From contig JAGYKP010000081.1 in NCBI GenBank assembly GCA_018401555.1, positions 1-64,000 of the forward strand: a DNA stretch of 64,000 bases. The letters are read 5' to 3'. Below the pieces are notes generated by a model that did not search any database, was not told the DNA's origin, and saw only the letters and a list, made by a program, of their open reading frames with translations. Shown in pieces: positions 12,886-21,201 of this stretch; position 1 is the stretch's first letter, and each line of letters begins with the position of its first letter. Source of the DNA: Halomonas sp. Lineage in GTDB: Bacteria > Pseudomonadota > Gammaproteobacteria > Pseudomonadales > Halomonadaceae. The translations under genes and the position numbers were made by a program.

Positions 12886-13465
12886 ATGACAGATGAAGAA
12901 GCCGAAAACGCCTATCGCTCGGGCCTGCCCGGCCCGCTGGGCGTCATCGATACCACTGATAAGCAAGCTGGAGGCGGTGCTGCTGGCCATGGGCGTGCTG
13001 TTGATGGCCATCAACACCATCGCCAACGTCATCGCCCGCTTCGTGCTCGGCGACAGCATCTTCTTTACCGGCGAGATCAACCGCATCCTGATCATCATGA
13101 TCACCTTCGCCGGCATCGGCTATGCGGCGCGCCACGGCCGACACATCCGCATGTCGGCCATCTACGATGCGCTGCCGGTGGGCGGGCGCCGCGCCCTGAT
13201 GATCTTCATCTCCCTGTTCACCGCGCTGGTGATGTTCTTCCTGCTCTACTACTCGCTCATCTATATCCTCGACCTCAAGTCCAAGGGCCGGGTACTGCCG
13301 GCGCTGGGCTTTCCGATCTGGCTGATCTATGTCTGGGCGCCGCTCGGCTTCCTGATCACCGGAATCCAGTACTTCCTCACCGCCATCAAGAACATGACCT
13401 CGAAAGACGTCTACCTGTCGACCGGGGTAGTGGACGGCTACAAGGACACGGAAACGGAAGTCTGA
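12886..13465 (+). CDS. teaB: Ectoine TRAP transporter small permease, frameshift near 12950
   Basis: Located between teaA and tea[67 protein letters not shown]. Confidence 0.88.
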
Positions 13466-13495
13466 CGCAGGGCGACATGCCCGGGGGAACGCACT

Positions 13496-14779
13496 ATGAC
13501 CACCATAATGGTTTGCACCATGATTGCCCTGCTGCTGCTGGGCTTTCCAATGATGATCCCGCTGATCACCGCCGCGGTGATTGGCTTCTATATGATGTTT
13601 AACGGCTTTGGCCAAATGGATACGCTGATTCAGCAGATGATGGCGGGCATTCGCCCTGCCTCGCTGATCGCGGTGCCGATGTTCATCCTCGCCGCCGACA
13701 TCATGACCCGGGGCCAGTCGGCCGACCGCCTGATCGCCATGGTGATGTCCTTCATCGGCCATATAAAAGGCGGCCTGGCGGTCTCCACCGCCACCTCCTG
13801 CACCCTGTTCGGCGCCGTCTCGGGCTCCACCCAGGCCACCGTGGTGGCGGTGGGGTCTCCGCTGCGTCCGAAGATGCTCAAGGCGGGCTACTCCGACTCC
13901 TTCACCCTGGCGCTGATCATCAACGCCAGCGACATCGCCTTCCTGATCCCGCCGAGCATCGGCATGATCATCTACGGGGTCATCTCCGAGACCTCCATCG
14001 CCGAACTGTTCATCGCCGGCATCGGCCCGGGGCTGATGATCCTGGCCATGTTCTCCGCCTACTGTATCGCCTACGCCGTGATCCGCGACGTACCCACCGA
14101 GGCCCGGGCGAACTGGAGTGAACGCCTCACCGCGGTGCGCCAGGCGCTGTGGCCGCTGGGCTTCCCGGTGATCATCGTCGGCGGCATCTATGGTGGCGTC
14201 TTCAGCCCCACCGAAGCCGCGGCGGCCTGCGTGCTCTACGCGGTCTTCCTGGAGTTCGTCGTCTTCCGTTCGCTGAAGATGCAGCACATCTACGCCATCG
14301 CCAAGTCCACCGGCCTGATCACCGCGGTGGTGTTCATCCTGGTGGCGGCGGGCAACGGCTTCTCCTGGATCATCTCCTTCGCGCAGATTCCCCAGGCGAT
14401 CCTCGAGGCCGTGGGCATCAACGAGGCCGGGCCCACCGGCGTGCTGATCGCGATCTGCATCTCCTTCTTCGTGGCCTGCATGTTCGTCGACCCCATCGTG
14501 GTGATCCTGGTGCTGACGCCGATCTTCGCCCCGGCGATCGCCGCTACCGGCCTCGACCCGGTGCTGGTGGGTATCCTGATCACCCTGCAGGTGGCCATCG
14601 GCTCGGCCACGCCGCCCTTCGGCTGTGACATCTTCACCGCCATCGCGATCTTCAAGCGCCCCTACCTGGACGTGATCAAGGGCACGCCGCCCTTCATCTT
14701 CATGCTGGTACTGGCCGCGGCACTGCTGATCATGTTCCCGCAGATCGCCCTGTTCCTGCGCGACGTGGCGTTCAACTGA
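13496..14779 (+). CDS. teaC: Ectoine TRAP transporter large permease
   Basis: DctM-type permease; FGAVSGSTQATVVAVGSPLRPKMLKAGYSDSFTLALIINASDIAFLIPPSIGMIIYGVISETS; tea gene order. Confidence 0.93.
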   Translation: MTTIMVCTMIALLLLGFPMMIPLITAAVIGFYMMFNGFGQMDTLIQQMMAGIRPASLIAVPMFILAADIMTRGQSADRLIAMVMSFIGHIKGGLAVSTATSCTLFGAVSGSTQATVVAVGSPLRPKMLKAGYSDSFTLALIINASDIAFLIPPSIGMIIYGVISETSIAELFIAGIGPGLMILAMFSAYCIAYAVIRDVPTEARANWSERLTAVRQALWPLGFPVIIVGGIYGGVFSPTEAAAACVLYAVFLEFVVFRSLKMQHIYAIAKSTGLITAVVFILVAAGNGFSWIISFAQIPQAILEAVGINEAGPTGVLIAICISFFVACMFVDPIVVILVLTPIFAPAIAATGLDPVLVGILITLQVAIGSATPPFGCDIFTAIAIFKRPYLDVIKGTPPFIFMLVLAAALLIMFPQIALFLRDVAFN

Positions 14780-14796
14780 TCCAAGGAGAGTGAACC

Positions 14797-15240
14797 ATGT
14801 TCAATCGGATCCTGGTCCCGGTGGATGGCTCCAAGGGCGCGCTCAAGGCACTCGAGAAGGGCGTGGGGCTGCAGCTGCTGACCGGCGCGGAGCTCTACCT
14901 GCTGTGCGTCTTCAAGCACCATAGCCTGCTCGAGGCATCGCTCTCCATGGTGCGCCCCGACAAGCTGGAGATACCCGACGACGCCCTCAAGGAGTACGCC
15001 ACCGAGATCGCCGTTCACGCCAAGCACCAGGCCATGGAGATGGGGGTGCCGGCCGACAAGCTGCGCGCCTTCGTCAAGGGCGGGCGTCCCTCGCGTACCA
15101 TCGTGCGCTTCGCCCGCAAGCGCGAGTGCGACCTGATCGTGATCGGCGCCCAGGGCACCAACGGCGACAAGAGCCTGCTGCTGGGCAGCGTCTCCCAGCG
15201 CGTGGCGGGCTCTGCCCACTGCCCCACCCTGGTGGTCTGA
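14797..15240 (+). CDS. teaD: Universal stress protein TeaD (ectoine TRAP regulator)
   Basis: [22 protein letters not shown]...[33 protein letters not shown] immediately downstream of teaC. Confidence 0.93.
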   Translation: MFNRILVPVDGSKGALKALEKGVGLQLLTGAELYLLCVFKHHSLLEASLSMVRPDKLEIPDDALKEYATEIAVHAKHQAMEMGVPADKLRAFVKGGRPSRTIVRFARKRECDLIVIGAQGTNGDKSLLLGSVSQRVAGSAHCPTLVV

Positions 15241-15304
15241 ACCAGCCTCGCCGGCCCGTACCAGGGGCTATCACAGTTAGCTCGGTCTCGGGAGCGAAAG
15301 GTGT

Positions 15305-15398
15305 CGGGGACAGGTCGTAGAGGGGGTCCTATGCCAGGGATGGCAGCGGTAGCGCCCAGGGAGGGGTTTACAGCGCCCCCTCGCAGGCCTGTCTCCGG
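15305..15398. repeat. Intergenic inverted-repeat element (REP/MITE-like)
   Basis: Arms CGGGGACAGG (15305-15314) and CCTGTCTCCGG (15388-15398), enclosing a short palindrome GCCAGGGATGGC; lies in a roughly 300 nt gene-free gap. Confidence 0.45.
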
Positions 15399-15541
15399 AA
15401 AAGCCTTGAGCGATGTTGCCATCCATCTGCGACTCCCCCGGCCCGGTCGCCGCGTGCTGCGGAACCGGGCCGGCCCTGTTAGAGTCCCAAGGTTCGCATT
15501 CACCCAGGCGCCCGACGGCGCCGGAACCACAAGGGACTTCC

Positions 15542-16261
15542 ATGAAACGACTGCTGACCACCGCCTCTCTCGCCGCCCTGCTGGGTGCCGCCCCCCTGGC
15601 GTTCGGCGCCATGGAAAGTGACGACGAGAAACTCGGCTACAGCCTGGGCGTAACCCTGGGCCAGAGCATCCAGCAGGACGTCGAGGACCTCGATGTCGAC
15701 GCCTTCACCCAGGCGATCCAGGACGTCTTCGCCGGCGACGACCTCGCGCTGAGCGACGAGGAGATGGCCGAGGCGCTGATGAATTTCCAGCAGCAGGCCG
15801 CCGCCGCTCGCCAGGCGGAGGCCGAAGCCGCCGCCGAGGCCAACCGCGCCGAGGGCGAGGCCTACCTGGCCGAGAACGCCGAACGCGATGGCGTCGAGAT
15901 CACCGACTCCGGCCTGCAGTACCGCGAACTGGAATCCGGTGACGGCGCCACCCCCGGCGCTCAGGACAGCGTCGAGGTGCACTACGAGGGCACCCTGATC
16001 GACGGCACCGTCTTCGACAGCTCCTATGAGCGCGGTGAGCCGGTCAGCTTTCGTGTCGACCAGGTGATCGAGGGCTGGCAGGAGGCCCTGCAGCTGATGA
16101 GCGTGGGCGACACCTGGGAGATCGTGATCCCCGCCGAGCTGGCCTATGGCGCCCAGGGCCAGGGACCCATCGGCCCCTACGAGACGCTGACCTTCAAGGT
16201 CGAGCTGCTCGATATCGACGACGCGCAAGCCTCTCCCGGCGACAGCCAGGACAATGAGTAA
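15542..16261 (+). CDS. FKBP-type peptidyl-prolyl cis-trans isomerase, exported
   Basis: Signal peptide; YSLGVTLGQSIQQD N-terminal domain; VEVHYEGTLIDGTVFDSSYERGEPVSFRVDQVIEGWQEALQLMSVGDTWEIVIPAELAYG. Confidence 0.93.
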   Translation: MKRLLTTASLAALLGAAPLAFGAMESDDEKLGYSLGVTLGQSIQQDVEDLDVDAFTQAIQDVFAGDDLALSDEEMAEALMNFQQQAAAARQAEAEAAAEANRAEGEAYLAENAERDGVEITDSGLQYRELESGDGATPGAQDSVEVHYEGTLIDGTVFDSSYERGEPVSFRVDQVIEGWQEALQLMSVGDTWEIVIPAELAYGAQGQGPIGPYETLTFKVELLDIDDAQASPGDSQDNE

Positions 16262-17324
16262 GCCGCAGCCGGGCGCCTGGGTGGCCGCCGCGCTACTCGC
16301 GGCGCTGCCCTCGACTGCACTGCTTGCCGACACCTCACCGCCTGCCGATACCCCGCCACAACGGCTCCCCGCATTGGGCGCGAGCAGCGCGGGCGCCAGC
16401 GTGCTCGGCGTCTCCTCGGGGGGTTATATGGCCACCCAGCTGGCGGTGGCCTGGCCCGAGCGCTTCGCGGGGCTCGGCGTGCTGGCCGCCGGTCCCTGGT
16501 CGTGTGCCCAGGGCTCGCTGGGGCTGGCGCTGGGCCAGTGCATGACCACCCGACGCGGCATGCCCGACCTGCAGGCGCTGGAGCAGCGCCTGGCCGACTA
16601 CCGCGAGCGCGATCTGGTGGGCGAGGCCGAGGCGCTGGCGGAGCTGCGCGTCTACGTGTGGCACGGCGAGGCGGACACGGTGGTCGAGCCACGCCTGGGC
16701 GCGGCGCTGACCGAGCAGTTCCAGGGCTGGCTCGGCGATCCCGCGTCACAGCTGCAGCTACGCCAGGACGCGGAGGTGGGCCACGGCTGGCCCATCGATG
16801 CGGCGGTGATCCCGTCCGACGCCGGTGAGCTTGCCGACTGCCGTGAGGGGGGTGCCCCCCACCTGCTGGCCTGCGATCTGGATATCGCCGGGGATGCCCT
16901 GGCCTGGCTGCACGGCGAGCAGGTGCCTCCGGCCAGCGATGCGCTACACGGTGAGCTGCTGCGCTTCGATCAGGGCGACTTCGAGGCCAAGGGACTGGCC
17001 GATACCGGCTACCTGTTCGTGCCGGAGGAGTGCGCGGCGGGTGACTGTGCGGTCAGCATGGCACTGCACGGCTGCAGCATGGGCGCCGAGCAGATCGACG
17101 AGGCCTTCGTACGCCACACCGGTCTCAACGCCTGGGCGGCGGAGAACCGGCGGATCGTGCTCTATCCCCAGGCCGAGACCCGCCTGGGCAACCCCCAGGG
17201 GTGCTGGGACTGGTGGGGCTATGCGGAGAGCACCTGGCAGCTCGACCCCCTGCACGACAGCCGCCAGGGCACCCAGGCCCGCGCGCTGATGGCGATGCTG
17301 GAACGGCTGCAGGAAGCGCCATGA
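16254..17324 (+). CDS. Secreted poly(3-hydroxybutyrate) depolymerase-like esterase
   Basis: Signal peptide; lipase box GVSSGGYMA; VWHGEADTVV; GHGWP; MALHGCSMGAEQI; YPQAETRLGNPQGCWDWWGY. Confidence 0.85.
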   Translation: MSKPQPGAWVAAALLAALPSTALLADTSPPADTPPQRLPALGASSAGASVLGVSSGGYMATQLAVAWPERFAGLGVLAAGPWSCAQGSLGLALGQCMTTRRGMPDLQALEQRLADYRERDLVGEAEALAELRVYVWHGEADTVVEPRLGAALTEQFQGWLGDPASQLQLRQDAEVGHGWPIDAAVIPSDAGELADCREGGAPHLLACDLDIAGDALAWLHGEQVPPASDALHGELLRFDQGDFEAKGLADTGYLFVPEECAAGDCAVSMALHGCSMGAEQIDEAFVRHTGLNAWAAENRRIVLYPQAETRLGNPQGCWDWWGYAESTWQLDPLHDSRQGTQARALMAMLERLQEAP

Positions 17325-17328
17325 GCGA

Positions 17329-17353
17329 CGACGGTGCGCCTGGCGCACCGTCG
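17329..17353. terminator. Bidirectional terminator-like perfect hairpin between convergent genes
   Basis: CGACGGTGCGCC-T-GGCGCACCGTCG. Confidence 0.65.
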
Positions 17354-17384
17354 CAGCGATGCAGGGGGATAACGAACGGCGGAC

Positions 17385-17974
17385 TCAGAGCGTCTCGCGC
17401 AGCGCCGCCAGCAGCCCCTGGTGGGAGGGCGAGTAGAGCACCCGCCGCTGGATCTCCCCCTGGCGGTCGACCAGGTAGAGCGACGAGCTATGGTCGATGG
17501 TGTAGCCCATGGCCGAATCCGGCGCCTCGACCTTGCGCCACACCACGCCGTAGCGATCGGCCAGTTCCTCGAGCTGGGCCTGGCTGCCGGTGGCACCGAT
17601 GAAGCGCTCGCCGAAGAAGGCCAGATACTCCTCCAGCCGCTCGAGGCTGTCGCGTTCCGGATCCACAGAGACCATCAGCGGCACCACCCGCTCGCGCTGG
17701 GCGGGCTCGAGCTCGGCCAGCGCCTGGCGTACCACCGCCAGGCTCATCGGGCAGACGTCGGGGCAGTAGGTATAGCCGAAGAAGAGTACCGCCAGCTGGT
17801 CGTCGCCCAGGCGTTCGAGGGTGAACTCCCCCTGGGTCGAGGGGAGCTCCACCGGCCCCCGACCGGGCCGCCATCGCCCCCGACGGCCAGCTGCTGCTGG
17901 TACCAGCCGACGCCACCCACCGCCAGCAGCAGCACGATCAGGGCAACACCGGCCCAGACTCCCTTGCGTTTCAT
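17385..17974 (-). CDS. SCO1/SenC family copper chaperone-like protein, frameshifted near 17867
   Basis: FFGYTYCPDVCPMSLAVVRQALAEL (CxxxC), VSVDPERDSLERLEEYLAFFG, DHSSSLYLVD. Confidence 0.9.
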
Positions 17975-18501
17975 GGCGCGTCTCTCTCCACATCGAAATC
18001 GAATCCGCTGCCCAGCTTACCACCGGCCGTCTCGACGATGACACGCGCCCGCCACGGCATCACCGCATCGGTGCAGATCGGGATCTGCCCCTCGCCGTGG
18101 TAGCGGCCATCGTCACCCAGGGTCAGGGGGTAGCGATGCAGCCCCATGTCCATGTCGCGGCCCACGAAGTCCACCACCACGCGTTCGGCATCCACCCCAT
18201 CGAGGGCGACCTCGAGGGGCAGGCGCTGTAGGGCGCGGATCTCGCCACGCACGCCGAGGTCGAGCGCCAGGCGGCGCTCGTTGCCCAGCTCGGCCAGGCA
18301 GGGCCCGGCACTCAGCTCGCAGCCGGGCGCCTCGGGGTACCAATGCACCTGCCCCGCATCGCGCAGCAGGTGACTGGCCAGGAACCACAGCGCCACGGCC
18401 ACCGTGCCCAGGGTAAACAGCACCAGCAGGCGCAGCAGCGGCGGGCGGGGAATGGTCGCTTCGTGGCTGGAAGAGTCGGGCATGGAGGACATGATCCTCA
18501 C
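17971..18501 (-). CDS. Conserved hypothetical membrane-anchored protein upstream of SCO
   Basis: One N-terminal TM segment; ends 4 nt inside the SCO start (overlapping genes); no clear family recognised. Confidence 0.65.
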   Translation of the reverse strand: MRIMSSMPDSSSHEATIPRPPLLRLLVLFTLGTVAVALWFLASHLLRDAGQVHWYPEAPGCELSAGPCLAELGNERRLALDLGVRGEIRALQRLPLEVALDGVDAERVVVDFVGRDMDMGLHRYPLTLGDDGRYHGEGQIPICTDAVMPWRARVIVETAGGKLGSGFDFDVERDAP

Positions 18502-18590
18502 GGTGAGAGGCTATGCCGGCAAGCTTATCAGCATTCGTCTGTGGCAGACTGCGGAGCGATGTCGCAGGCAACGAGACCAAGGAGACCGAC

Positions 18591-19508
18591 ATGGCGGATA
18601 TCGCGGGGGCCCTGGGGCCCCTGTTCCTGCTGATCCTGCTGGGCTGTGTGCTGGACTGGCTGCGTCTGCCGGGGGGCGACTTCTGGCCACGGCTTGAGCG
18701 GCTGATCTACTTCCTGCTGTTCCCCGCCATGCTGGTCTCGACCCTGGCCACCGCCGACGTCAGCCAGGTACCGGTGACCCGGGTGGCGGTGGCGCTGCTC
18801 GGCGCCATGGGGGTGTTCGCCGCCCTGCTGTGGGCGCTGCGCGGCTGGCTGGGCATGGAACCCGCGGCCTTCACCTCGGCCTTCCAGGGCGCACTGCGTT
18901 TCAACACCTACGTGGGGGTAGCCGGCGCCGCAGCACTGCACGGCGCGCCGGGGGCCACCGTGGCCGCGGTGGCCGTGGCGCTGATGGTCCCGGTGGTCAA
19001 CGTGCTCTGCGTGACCAGTTTCATCGCCGCTGGGACGCTGGGCAGCGGCAGCCTGGGCAAGAGCCTGGCCGCCCTGGGCCGCAACCCGCTGATCCTGGCT
19101 TGCCTGGTCGGTATCGGCCTGAACGTCAGCGGCATCGGCCTGCCGGGCTGGAGTGCGGCGACGGTGGAACTGCTGGGGCGTGCCGCCCTGCCCCTGGGCC
19201 TGGTGGCGGTGGGCGTGGCACTGCGCCCCGCGGCCCTGGTGCGCCGCGATCGTGGCATCTGGGCCAGCCATCTGGTGAAGCTGGGGCTGATGCCGGCCCT
19301 GGCCCTGGCCCTGGCACTGCTGCTGGGACTGGATCCGGTGAGCCGCGACGTGGTGCTGCTGTTCGCCGCCCTGCCTACCGCCACCTCGGCCTATATCCTG
19401 GCCCGCCAGCTGGGCGGCGACGCCGAGATGATGGCGGCGCTGATCACCGGCCAGACCCTGCTGGCCATGGCGACCCTGCCGCTGTGGCTGCGCCTGGCGG
19501 GCGCCTGA
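18591..19508 (+). CDS. AEC (auxin efflux carrier) family transporter
   Basis: About 10 TM segments; ALRFNTYVGVAGAAALHG; PTATSAYILARQLGGDAEMMAALITGQTLLAM. Confidence 0.88.
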   Translation: MADIAGALGPLFLLILLGCVLDWLRLPGGDFWPRLERLIYFLLFPAMLVSTLATADVSQVPVTRVAVALLGAMGVFAALLWALRGWLGMEPAAFTSAFQGALRFNTYVGVAGAAALHGAPGATVAAVAVALMVPVVNVLCVTSFIAAGTLGSGSLGKSLAALGRNPLILACLVGIGLNVSGIGLPGWSAATVELLGRAALPLGLVAVGVALRPAALVRRDRGIWASHLVKLGLMPALALALALLLGLDPVSRDVVLLFAALPTATSAYILARQLGGDAEMMAALITGQTLLAMATLPLWLRLAGA

Positions 19509-19542
19509 CTCGCACTGCAAATAAAAAACGCTCGCATTTGTG

Positions 19543-19571
19543 TTGACGAGGCAAACGAGAACGATTACCCT
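19543..19571 (+). promoter_or_regulatory. Sigma70 promoter with overlapping Fur-box-like operator (19551-19569)
   Basis: TTGACG - 17 nt - TACCCT; spacer and -10 contain GCAAACGAGAACGATTACC, similar to pseudomonad Fur boxes such as GCAAATGAGAATGATTATC. Confidence 0.65.
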
Positions 19572-19577
19572 TCAGTT

Positions 19578-19691
19578 GTCGGCGTTGATGAGGCGCCGTC
19601 ACCAGCCAGGGCCCGCCAGTCTCCTGGCCTGGTTTCTCCCTCTCATTGCTAGTCACGGTCTTGCGCCACCCTCACCGAGGGTGGCCTTTTT
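19578..19691 (+). ncRNA. Candidate Fur-regulated small RNA, PrrF/RyhB-like
   Basis: About 114 nt between a Fur-box promoter and a rho-independent terminator (GCCACCCTC-ACC-GAGGGTGGC-CTTTTT); core TCTCCCTCTCATTGCTAGTCACGGTCTTGCGCC resembles the PrrF core as recalled (ATCTCCTCATCAGGCTAATCACGGTTTTTGACC). Confidence 0.65.
19665..19691 (+). terminator. Rho-independent terminator of the candidate sRNA
   Basis: 9-bp perfect stem GCCACCCTC/GAGGGTGGC, loop ACC, followed by CTTTTT. Confidence 0.85.
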
Positions 19692-19695
19692 CGTT

Positions 19696-21084
19696 TTACA
19701 CCGTGCGCGAATAGCGCCCCTTGCTGTGGGCCAGGTAGGCATCGAAGGCCATGGCGGCGTTGCGCATCATCAGCCGACCGGCGGGCAGCACCTCGATCTC
19801 GGCATCGCGGATCGCCAGCAGGCCGTCGTCGGCCATCTCCTGAAGCTCCGCCAGGGCGTCGGCGAAGTAGTCGCGGAAGACGATGCCATGCTCGGCCTCG
19901 ATGACGGCGAAGTCGATGCGGTTATGGCACATCAGGGCGTTGATCACGTCGCGACGCAGGCGGTCGTCATCGCTGAGCCGGTAGCCGCGGAACACTCCCA
20001 GGCGGCCCTCCTGCAGGCGATGCTGGTACTGGGCGGTCTCCTTGACGTTCTGGCTGTAGGTATCGCCCACCTTGCCGATGGAGGTGATGCCCAGGCCGAT
20101 CATGTCGCAGTCGGCATGGGTGGAGTAGCCCTGGAAGTTGCGCTGCAGGGTGCCGTTCTCGCGGGCCAGGGTCAGCTCGTCCTCGGGCAGGGCGAAGTGG
20201 TCCATGCCGATATACACGTAGCCGGCCTCGGTGAGGCGGCGAATGGTCAGCTCCAGCAGTTCCAGCTTGCGCTCCGGGGGCGGCATGTCCTCGGGGCGGA
20301 TCAGGCGCTGGGCCTTGAACAGCTCCGGCAGGTGGGCATAGCTATGTAGGTGGCGATGCGGTCCGGGCGCAGGGCGATGATCTTGTCCGAGGGTGGTGTC
20401 GAAGCTGGCCACCGTCTGCAGCGGCAGGCCGTAGATGAGATCGACGCTCACCGACTCGAAGCCCGCGTCGCGGGCGGCGTGGACGAGGGAGATGACATCC
20501 TCCTCGCTCTGCACGCGGTTGACCGCCTTCTGCACGTCGGGGTCGAAGTCCTGCACCCCGAAGCTCAGGCGGTTGAAGCCCAGCGCATGCAGCTCATGGA
20601 TCTGCTCGGGGGTCACGGTGCGCGGGTCCACCTCCAGCGAGAACTCGCGCTCCTCGGGCGGCGCGAAGTGGAAGGCCTCATCGAGGCTCGCCATCAGCTC
20701 GCCGAGCTGGGCATTGCTCAGATAGGTCGGCGTGCCGCCGCCCAGGTGCAGCTGGGTCATGCGCCGGGTCTCGTCGAACAGCGCCCCCTGCACGCGGATC
20801 TCCTGCTGGAGCCAGGCCAGGTACTCCGCGGCACGCTCGGTGTTGTGGGTGATGATCTTGTTGCAGGCGCAGTAGTAGCAGAGGCTCTTGCAGAAGGGGA
20901 TATGCACATAGACCGAGAGCGGCTTGGGGGTCTCGGCGCGGTTGCTGCGCTCCGCCGCCGCACGGTAGTCATCCTCGGCGAAGGCCGCATGGAACTGGGG
21001 CGCCGTGGGATAGGAGGTGTAGCGCGGCCCGGGGCGGTCGTACTTCTCGACCAGCGGGCGGTTGAAGAGCAGATGGTCTTGCAT
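19696..21084 (-). CDS. hemN: Oxygen-independent coproporphyrinogen III oxidase, with compensating frameshifts near 20350-20390
   Basis: RYTSYPTAPQF, VHIPFCKSLCYYCACNKI (radical SAM CxxxCxxC), LHLGGGTPTYLS, NRLSFGVQDFDPDVQKAVNR. Confidence 0.95.
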   Translation of the reverse strand: MQDHLLFNRPLVEKYDRPGPRYTSYPTAPQFHAAFAEDDYRAAAERSNRAETPKPLSVYVHIPFCKSLCYYCACNKIITHNTERAAEYLAWLQQEIRVQGALFDETRRMTQLHLGGGTPTYLSNAQLGELMASLDEAFHFAPPEEREFSLEVDPRTVTPEQIHELHALGFNRLSFGVQDFDPDVQKAVNRVQSEEDVISLVHAARDAGFESVSVDLIYGLPLQTVASFDTTLGQDHRPAPGPHRHLHSYAHLPELFKAQRLIRPEDMPPPERKLELLELTIRRLTEAGYVYIGMDHFALPEDELTLARENGTLQRNFQGYSTHADCDMIGLGITSIGKVGDTYSQNVKETAQYQHRLQEGRLGVFRGYRLSDDDRLRRDVINALMCHNRIDFAVIEAEHGIVFRDYFADALAELQEMADDGLLAIRDAEIEVLPAGRLMMRNAAMAFDAYLAHSKGRYSRTV

Positions 21085-21187
21085 GATCAAACGGCCTCGT
21101 TGAAAGCTCTGGCAGCGCCGCGGCGCTGCCGAATGCTGGGCAGTATGCCAGCCTGGGGCCGGCGCGTCGGTACCCTTGTGGTGGTAG

Positions 21188-21201
21188 TTGACGCCGGTCA
21201 A
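21188..21201. promoter_or_regulatory. FNR/Anr/Dnr-type box upstream of hemN
   Basis: Perfect palindrome TTGAC-GCCG-GTCAA. Confidence 0.7.
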
